Below, piece by piece: positions 53,001 through 61,602 of a DNA stretch of 64,000 bases. This DNA is from Bathymodiolus brooksi. Taxonomy: Eukaryota > Mollusca > Bivalvia > Mytilida > Modiolidae. Location of the stretch: contig OY804583.1 in NCBI GenBank assembly GCA_963680875.1, positions 38,065,982 to 38,129,981 of the forward strand, in the 5' to 3' direction. The notes beneath the pieces are model-generated. The model searched no databases. It was not told where the DNA came from and saw nothing but the letters and a program-made list of their open reading frames with translations. A program made the translations under genes and the position numbers. The first letter of the stretch is position 1; the number at the start of each line of letters is the position of its first letter.

Positions 53001-53915
53001 GTTTAACTAGTTTTATTGACCTATAGCTCCCCTCTTAGTGAAACACTGCATTCATAGAAGTGATTCCCACATGTGACTTCAATAAAAAGTGGCTGGGTTT
53101 AACTAGTTTTATTGACCTAAAGCTCCCCTCTTAGTGAAACACTGCTTTCATAGAAGTGCTTCCCATATGTGACTTCAATAAAAAGTGGCTGGGTTTAACT
53201 AGTTTTATTGACCTAAAGCTCCCCTCTTAGTGAAACACTGCGTTCATAGAAGTGCTTCCCACATGTGACTTCAATAAAAAGTGGCTGGGTTTAACTAGTT
53301 TTATTGACCTAAAGCTCCCCTCTTAGTGAAACACTGCTTTCATAGAAGTGCTTCCCACATGTGACTTCAATAAAAAGTGGCTGGGTTTAACTAGTTTTAT
53401 TGACCTAAATCTCCCCTCTTAGTTAAACACTGCGTTCATAGAAGTGCTTCCCACATGTGACTTCAATAAAAGTGGCTGGGTTTAACTAGTTTTATTGACC
53501 TAAAGCTCCCCTCTTAGTGAAACACTGCCTTCATAGAAGTATTTCCCACATGTGACTTCAATAACAAGGGGCTGGGTTTAACTAGTTTTATTGACCTAAA
53601 GCTCCCCTCTTAGTGAAGCACTACGTTCATAGAAGTGCTTCCCACATGTGACTTCAATAAAAAGTGGCTGGGTTTAACTAGTTTTATTGACCTAAAGCTT
53701 CCCTCTTAGTCAAACACTGCGTTCATAGAAGTGCTTCACACATGTGACTTCAATAAAAAGTGGCTGGATTTAACTAGTTTTATTGACCTAAATCTCCCCT
53801 CTTAGTGAAACACTGCGTTCATAGAAGTGCTCTCCACATGTGACTTCAATAAAACGTGGCTGGGTTTAACTAGTTTTATTGACCTAAAGCTCCCCTCTAG
53901 GTGAAACACTGGGTT
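50070..53915. repeat. Long HOR variant (40 monomers, 3846 bp)
   Basis: 33-mer order with added monomers: 40x96+6. It begins like the 1438-bp variant (two 'gctttc' monomers in place of the 'gttgtattg/ctagct' pair), then rejoins the canonical order at 'attgcg'. It includes the duplicated 7-8-monomer block at 51607-53052. Private variants are 'ttgttctaaag' near 51376 and 'aacaaggggc' near 53562. Confidence 0.93.
51607..53052. repeat. Tandem duplication inside the long HOR variant
   Basis: Seven monomers (51607-52281, 675 bp = 7x96+3) are followed by an eight-monomer version (52282-53052, 771 bp = 8x96+3) that has one additional 'gcgttc' monomer. Both run from the 'gtgttc...gcttggttt' monomer through 'aaaatatgg', 'gttgtattg/ctagct', 'gcttttcac', 'agtaaaac/aaaacg' and 'aataacaag'. 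The join near 52230-52260 pairs 'aataacaag' with 'cccgtctaggtc', a combination not seen elsewhere in the domain. Confidence 0.9.
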
Positions 53916-54874
53916 CATAGAAGTGCTTCCCACATGTGACTTCAATAAAAAGTGGCTGGGTTTAACTAGTTTTATTGACATAAAGCTCCCCTCTTAGTGA
54001 AACACTGCATTCATAGAAGTGATTCCCACATGTGACTTCAATAAAAAGTGGCTGGGTTTAACTAGTTTTATTGACCTAAAGCTCCCCTCTTAGTGAAACA
54101 CTGCTTTCATAGAAGTGCTTCCCATATGTGACTTCAATAAAAAGTGGCTGGGTTTAACTAGTTTTATTGACCTAAAGCTCCCCTCTTAGTGAAACACTGC
54201 GTTCATAGAAGTGCTTCCCACATGTGACTTCAATAAAAAGTGGCTGGGTTTAACTAGTTTTATTGACCTAAAGCTCCCCTCTTAGTGAAACACTGCTTTC
54301 ATAGAAGTGCTTCCCACATGTGACTTCAATAAAAAGTGGCTGGGTTTAACTAGTTTTATTGACCTAAATCTCCCCTCTTAGTTAAACACTGCGTTCATAG
54401 AAGTGCTTCCCACATGTGACTTCAATAAAAGTGGCTGGGTTTAACTAGTTTTATTGACCTAAAGCTCCCCTCTTAGTGAAACACTGCCTTCATAGAAGTA
54501 TTTCCCACATGTGACTTCAATAACAAGTGGCTGGGTTTAACTAGTTTTATTGACCTAAAGCTCCCCTCTTAGTGAAGCACTACGTTCATAGAAGTGCTTC
54601 CCACATGTGACTTCAATAAAAAGTGGCTGGGTTTAACTAGTTTTATTGACCTAAAGCTTCCCTCTTAGTCAAACACTGCGTTCATAGAAGTGCTTCACAC
54701 ATGTGACTTCAATAAAAAGTGGCTGGATTTAACTAGTTTTATTGACCTAAATCTCCCCTCTTAGTGAAACACTGCGTTCATAGAAGTGCTCTCCACATGT
54801 GACTTCAATAAAACGTGGCTGGGTTTAACTAGTTTTATTGACCTAAAGCTCCCCTCTAGGTGAAACACTGGGTT
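53916..54874. repeat. 10-mer unit (959 bp), second occurrence
   Basis: Same ten monomers and length as 47673-48631, again placed directly after a complete late HOR segment. It lies 6243 bp (65x96+3) downstream of the first occurrence. Confidence 0.94.
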
Positions 54875-57800
54875 CATAGAAGTGCTTCCCACATGTGACT
54901 TCAATAAAAAGTGGCTGGGTTTAACTAGTTTTATTGACATAAAGCTCCCCTCTTAGTGAAACACTGCTTTCATAGAAGTGCTTCCCACATGTGACTTCAA
55001 TAAAAAGTGGCTGGGTTTAACTAGTTTTATTGACCTAAAGCTCCCCTCTTAGTGAAACACTGCATTCGTAGAAGTGCTTCCCACATGTGACTTCAATAAA
55101 AGGTGGCTGGGTTTAACTAGTTTTATTGACCTAAATCTTCCCTCTTAGTCAAACACTACGTTCATAGAAGTGCTTCCCATATGTGACTTCAATAAAAAGT
55201 GGCTGGGTTTAACTAGTTTTATTGACCTAAAGCTCCCCTCTTAGTGAAACACTGCTTTCATAGAAGTGCTTCCCACATGTGACTTCAATAAAAAGTGGCT
55301 GGGCTTAACTAGTTTTATTGACCTAAAGCTCCCCTCTTAGTGAAACACTGCGTTCATAGAAGTGCTTCCCACATGTGATTTCAATAAAAAGTGGCTGGGT
55401 TTAACTAGTTTTATTGACCTAAAGCTCCCCTCTTAGTGAAACACTGCTTTCATAGAAGTGCTTCCCACATGTGACTTCAATAAAAAGTGGCTGGGTTTAA
55501 CTAGTTGTATTGACCTAAAGCTCCCCTCTAGCTAAAACACTGTGTTCATAGAAGGTGCTTTTCACATGTGACTTCAATAAAAAGTGGCTGGGTTTAACTA
55601 GTTTTATTGACCTAAAGCTCCCCTCTTAGTGAAACATTGCGTTCATAGAAGTGCTTCCCACATGTGACTTCAATAAAAAGTGGCTGGGTTTAACTAGTTT
55701 TATTGACCTAAATCTCCCCTCTTAGTGAAACACTGCGTTCATAGAAGTGCTTCCCACATGTGACTTCAATAAAAAGTGGCTGGGTTTAACTAGTTTTATT
55801 GACCTAAAGCTCCCCTCTTAGTGAAACACTGCTTTCATAGAAGTGATTCCCACATGTGACTTCAATAAAAAGTGGCTGGGTTTAACTAGTTTTATTGACC
55901 TAAAGCTCCCCTCTTAGTGAAACACTGCTTTCATAGAAGTGCTTCCCACATGTGACTTCAATAAAAAGTGGCTGGGTTTAACAAGTTTTATTGACCTAAA
56001 GCTCCCCTCTAGGTGAAACACTGTGTTCATAGAAGGTGCTTACCACATGTGACTTCAATAAAAAGTGGCTGGGTTTAACTAGTTTTATTGACCAAAATCT
56101 CCCCTCTTAGTGAAACACTGCGTTCATAGAAGTGCTTCCCACATGTGACTTCAATAAAAAGTGGCTGGGTTTAACTAGTTTTATTGGTCTAAAGCTCCCC
56201 TCTTAGTGAAGCACTGCATTCATAGAAGTGCTTCCCACATGTGACTTCAATAAAAAGTGGCTGGGTTTAACTAGTTTTATTGACCTAAAGCTTCCCTCTT
56301 AGTCAAACACTACGTTCATAGAAGTGCTTCCCATATGTGACTTCAATAAAAAGTGGCTGGGTTTAACTAGTTTTATTGACCTAAAGCTCCCGTCTAGGTC
56401 AAACACTGTGTTCATAGAAGGTGCTTCCCACATGTGACTTCAATAAAAAGTGGCTTGGTTTAACTAGTTTTATTGACCTAAAGCTCCCCTCTTAGTGAAA
56501 CACTGCATTCATAGAAGTGATTCCCACATGTGACTTCAATAAAATATGGCTGGGTTTAACTAGTTTTATTGACCTAAAGCTCCCCTCTTAGTGAAACACT
56601 GCGTTCATAGAAGTGCTTCCCACATGTGACTTCAATAAAAAGTGGCTGGGTTTAACTAGTTTTATTGACCTAAAGCTCCCCTCTTAGTGAAACACTGCTT
56701 TCATAGAAGTGCTTCCCACATGTGACTTCAATAAAAAGTGGCTGGGTTTAACTAGTTGTATTGACCTAAAGCTCCCCTCTAGCTAAAACACTGCGTTCAT
56801 AGAAGGTGCTTTTCACATGTGACTTCAATAAAAAGTGGCTGGGTTTAACTAGTTTTATTGACCTAAAGCTCCCCTCTTAGTAAAACACTGCGTTCATAGA
56901 AGTGCTTCCCACATGTGACTTCAATAAAACGTGGCTGGGTTTAACTAGTTTTATTGACCTAAAGCTCCCGTCTAGGTCAAACACTGTGTTCATAGAAGGT
57001 GCTTCCCACATGTGACTTCAATAACAAGTGGCTGGGTTTAACTAGTTTTATTGACCTATAGCTCCCCTCTTAGTGAAACACTGCATTCATAGAAGTGATT
57101 CCCACATGTGACTTCAATAAAAAGTGGCTGGGTTTAACTAGTTTTATTGACCTAAAGCTCCCCTCTTAGTGAAACACTGCTTTCATAGAAGTGCTTCCCA
57201 TATGTGACTTCAATAAAAAGTGGCTGGGTTTAACTAGTTTTATTGACCTAAAGCTCCCCTCTTAGTGAAACACTGCGTTCATAGAAGTGCTTCCCACATG
57301 TGACTTCAATAAAAAGTGGCTGGGTTTAACTAGTTTTATTGACCTAAAGCTCCCCTCTTAGTGAAACACTGCGTTCATAGAAGTGCTTCCCACATGTGAC
57401 TTCAATAAAAAGTGGCTGGGTTTAACTAGTTTTATTGACCTAAAGCTCCCCTCTTAGTGAAACACTGCTTTCATAGAAGTGCTTCCCACATGTGACTTCA
57501 ATAAAAAGTGGCTGGGTTTAACTAGTTTTATTGACCTAAATCTCCCCTCTTAGTTAAACACTGCGTTCATAGAAGTGCTTCCCACATGTGACTTCAATAA
57601 AAGTGGCTGGGTTTAACTAGTTTTATTGACCTAAAGCTCCCCTCTTAGTGAAACACTGCCTTCATAGAAGTATTTCCCACATGTGACTTCAATAACAAGT
57701 GGCTGGGTTTAACTAGTTTTATTGACCTAAAGCTCCCCTCTTAGTGAAGCACTACGTTCATAGAAGTGCTTCCCACATGTGACTTCAATAAAAAGTGGCT

Positions 57801-58046
57801 GGGTTTAACTAGTTTTATTGACCTAAAGCTTCCCTCTTAGTCAAACACTGCGTTCATAGAAGTGCTTCACACATGTGACTTCAATAAAAAGTGGCTGGAT
57901 TTAACTAGTTTTATTGACCTAAATCTCCCCTCTTAGTGAAACACTGCGTTCATAGAAGTGCTCTCCACATGTGACTTCAATAAAACGTGGCTGGGTTTAA
58001 CTAGTTTTATTGACCTAAAGCTCCCCTCTAGGTGAAACACTGGGTT
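54875..58046. repeat. 33-mer HOR copy (3172 bp)
   Basis: Same net length as the copy at 44501, but reached differently. One 'gctttc' monomer after 'aaaatatgg' is missing, and one extra 'gcgttc' monomer is present near 57300-57440. Equal lengths therefore hide two compensating one-monomer events. Confidence 0.93.
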
Positions 58047-60643
58047 CATAGAAGTGCTTCCCACATGTGACTTCAATAAAAAGTGGCTGGGTTTAACTAG
58101 TTTTATTGACATAAAGCTCCCCTCTTAGTGAAACACTGCTTTCATAGAAGTGCTTCCCACATGTGACTTCAATAAAAAGTGGCTGGGTTTAACTAGTTTT
58201 ATTGACCTAAAGCTCCCCTCTTAGTGAAACACTGCATTCGTAGAAGTGCTTCCCACATGTGACTTCAATAAAAGGTGGCTGGGTTTAACTAGTTTTATTG
58301 ACCTAAATCTTCCCTCTTAGTCAAACACTACGTTCATAGAAGTGCTTCCCATATGTGACTTCAATAAAAAGTGGCTGGGTTTAACTAGTTTTATTGACCT
58401 AAAGCTCCCCTCTTAGTGAAACACTGCTTTCATAGAAGTGCTTCCCACATGTGACTTCAATAAAAAGTGGCTGGGCTTAACTAGTTTTATTGACCTAAAG
58501 CTCCCCTCTTAGTGAAACACTGCGTTCATAGAAGTGCTTCCCACATGTGATTTCAATAAAAAGTGGCTGGGTTTAACTAGTTTTATTGACCTAAAGCTCC
58601 CCTCTTAGTGAAACACTGCTTTCATAGAAGTGCTTCCCACATGTGACTTCAATAAAAAGTGGCTGGGTTTAACTAGTTGTATTGACCTAAAGCTCCCCTC
58701 TAGCTAAAACACTGTGTTCATAGAAGGTGCTTTTCACATGTGACTTCAATAAAAAGTGGCTGGGTTTAACTAGTTTTATTGACCTAAAGCTCCCCTCTTA
58801 GTGAAACATTGCGTTCATAGAAGTGCTTCCCACATGTGACTTCAATAAAAAGTGGCTGGGTTTAACTAGTTTTATTGACCTAAATCTCCCCTCTTAGTGA
58901 AACACTGCGTTCATAGAAGTGCTTCCCACATGTGACTTCAATAAAAAGTGGCTGGGTTTAACTAGTTTTATTGACCTAAAGCTCCCCTCTTAGTGAAACA
59001 CTGCTTTCATAGAAGTGATTCCCACATGTGACTTCAATAAAAAGTGGCTGGGTTTAACTAGTTTTATTGACCTAAAGCTCCCCTCTTAGTGAAACACTGC
59101 TTTCATAGAAGTGCTTCCCACATGTGACTTCAATAAAAAGTGGCTGGGTTTAACAAGTTTTATTGACCTAAAGCTCCCCTCTAGGTGAAACACTGTGTTC
59201 ATAGAAGGTGCTTACCACATGTGACTTCAATAAAAAGTGGCTGGGTTTAACTAGTTTTATTGACCAAAATCTCCCCTCTTAGTGAAACACTGCGTTCATA
59301 GAAGTGCTTCCCACATGTGACTTCAATAAAAAGTGGCTGGGTTTAACTAGTTTTATTGGTCTAAAGCTCCCCTCTTAGTGAAGCACTGCATTCATAGAAG
59401 TGCTTCCCACATGTGACTTCAATAAAAAGTGGCTGGGTTTAACTAGTTTTATTGACCTAAAGCTTCCCTCTTAGTCAAACACTACGTTCATAGAAGTGCT
59501 TCCCATATGTGACTTCAATAAAAAGTGGCTGGGTTTAACTAGTTTTATTGACCTAAAGCTCCCGTCTAGGTCAAACACTGTGTTCATAGAAGGTGCTTCC
59601 CACATGTGACTTCAATAAAAAGTGGCTTGGTTTAACTAGTTTTATTGACCTAAAGCTCCCCTCTTAGTGAAACACTGCATTCATAGAAGTGATTCCCACA
59701 TGTGACTTCAATAAAATATGGCTGGGTTTAACTAGTTTTATTGACCTAAAGCTCCCCTCTTAGTGAAACACTGCGTTCATAGAAGTGCTTCCCACATGTG
59801 ACTTCAATAAAAAGTGGCTGGGTTTAACTAGTTTTATTGACCTAAAGCTCCCCTCTTAGTGAAACACTGCTTTCATAGAAGTGCTTCCCACATGTGACTT
59901 CAATAAAAAGTGGCTGGGTTTAACTAGTTGTATTGACCTAAAGCTCCCCTCTAGCTAAAACACTGCGTTCATAGAAGGTGCTTTTCACATGTGACTTCAA
60001 TAAAAAGTGGCTGGGTTTAACTAGTTTTATTGACCTAAAGCTCCCCTCTTAGTAAAACACTGCGTTCATAGAAGTGCTTCCCACATGTGACTTCAATAAA
60101 ACGTGGCTGGGTTTAACTAGTTTTATTGACCTAAAGCTCCCGTCTAGGTCAAACACTGTGTTCATAGAAGGTGCTTCCCACATGTGACTTCAATAACAAG
60201 TGGCTGGGTTTAACTAGTTTTATTGACCTAAAGCTCCCCTCTTAGTGAAACACTGCATTCATAGAAGTGATTCCCACATGTGACTTCAATAACAAGTGGC
60301 TGGGTTTAACTAGTTTTATTGACCTAAAGCTCCCCTCTTAGTGAAGCACTACGTTCATAGAAGTGCTTCCCACATGTGACTTCAATAAAAAGTGGCTGGG
60401 TTTAACTAGTTTTATTGACCTAAAGCTTCCCTCTTAGTCAAACACTGCGTTCATAGAAGTGCTTCACACATGTGACTTCAATAAAAAGTGGCTGGATTTA
60501 ACTAGTTTTATTGACCTAAATCTCCCCTCTTAGTGAAACACTGCGTTCATAGAAGTGCTCTCCACATGTGACTTCAATAAAACGTGGCTGGGTTTAACTA
60601 GTTTTATTGACCTAAAGCTCCCCTCTAGGTGAAACACTGGGTT
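58047..60643. repeat. 33-mer HOR with six-monomer deletion (2597 bp)
   Basis: Twenty-seven monomers, 27x96+5. The 95-bp monomer of the full HOR lies in the deleted part, which accounts for the remainder of +5 rather than +4. The loss of 575 bp (3172 - 2597) equals six monomers minus that one-base deletion. The deletion joint is in the monomer at 60260. Confidence 0.94.
60260..60355. other. Chimeric monomer at a 575-bp deletion joint
   Basis: The head 'gcattcatagaagtgattccc' comes from the 'acctatag' neighbour monomer (compare 57093 onward). The tail 'aataacaag...gaagcactacg' comes from the 'agtatttccc' monomer (compare near 57690-57750). The switch lies within the identical stretch of about 60275-60288. 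Length stays 96 bp, so the exchange was in register. Confidence 0.88.
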
Positions 60644-61602
60644 CATAGAAGTGCTTCCCACATGTGACTTCAATAAAAAGTGGCTGGGTTTAACTAGTTT
60701 TATTGACATAAAGCTCCCCTCTTAGTGAAACACTGCATTCATAGAAGTGATTCCCACATGTGACTTCAATAAAAAGTGGCTGGGTTTAACTAGTTTTATT
60801 GACCTAAAGCTCCCCTCTTAGTGAAACACTGCTTTCATAGAAGTGCTTCCCATATGTGACTTCAATAAAAAGTGGCTGGGTTTAACTAGTTTTATTGACC
60901 TAAAGCTCCCCTCTTAGTGAAACACTGCGTTCATAGAAGTGCTTCCCACATGTGACTTCAATAAAAAGTGGCTGGGTTTAACTAGTTTTATTGACCTAAA
61001 GCTCCCCTCTTAGTGAAACACTGCTTTCATAGAAGTGCTTCCCACATGTGACTTCAATAAAAAGTGGCTGGGTTTAACTAGTTTTATTGACCTAAATCTC
61101 CCCTCTTAGTTAAACACTGCGTTCATAGAAGTGCTTCCCACATGTGACTTCAATAAAAGTGGCTGGGTTTAACTAGTTTTATTGACCTAAAGCTCCCCTC
61201 TTAGTGAAACACTGCCTTCATAGAAGTATTTCCCACATGTGACTTCAATAACAAGTGGCTGGGTTTAACTAGTTTTATTGACCTAAAGCTCCCCTCTTAG
61301 TGAAGCACTACGTTCATAGAAGTGCTTCCCACATGTGACTTCAATAAAAAGTGGCTGGGTTTAACTAGTTTTATTGACCTAAAGCTTCCCTCTTAGTCAA
61401 ACACTGCGTTCATAGAAGTGCTTCACACATGTGACTTCAATAAAAAGTGGCTGGATTTAACTAGTTTTATTGACCTAAATCTCCCCTCTTAGTGAAACAC
61501 TGCGTTCATAGAAGTGCTCTCCACATGTGACTTCAATAAAACGTGGCTGGGTTTAACTAGTTTTATTGACCTAAAGCTCCCCTCTAGGTGAAACACTGGG
61601 TT
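60644..61602. repeat. 10-mer unit (959 bp), third occurrence
   Basis: Same ten-monomer block as at 47673 and 53916. It lies 6728 bp (70x96+8) downstream of the second occurrence. Confidence 0.94.
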
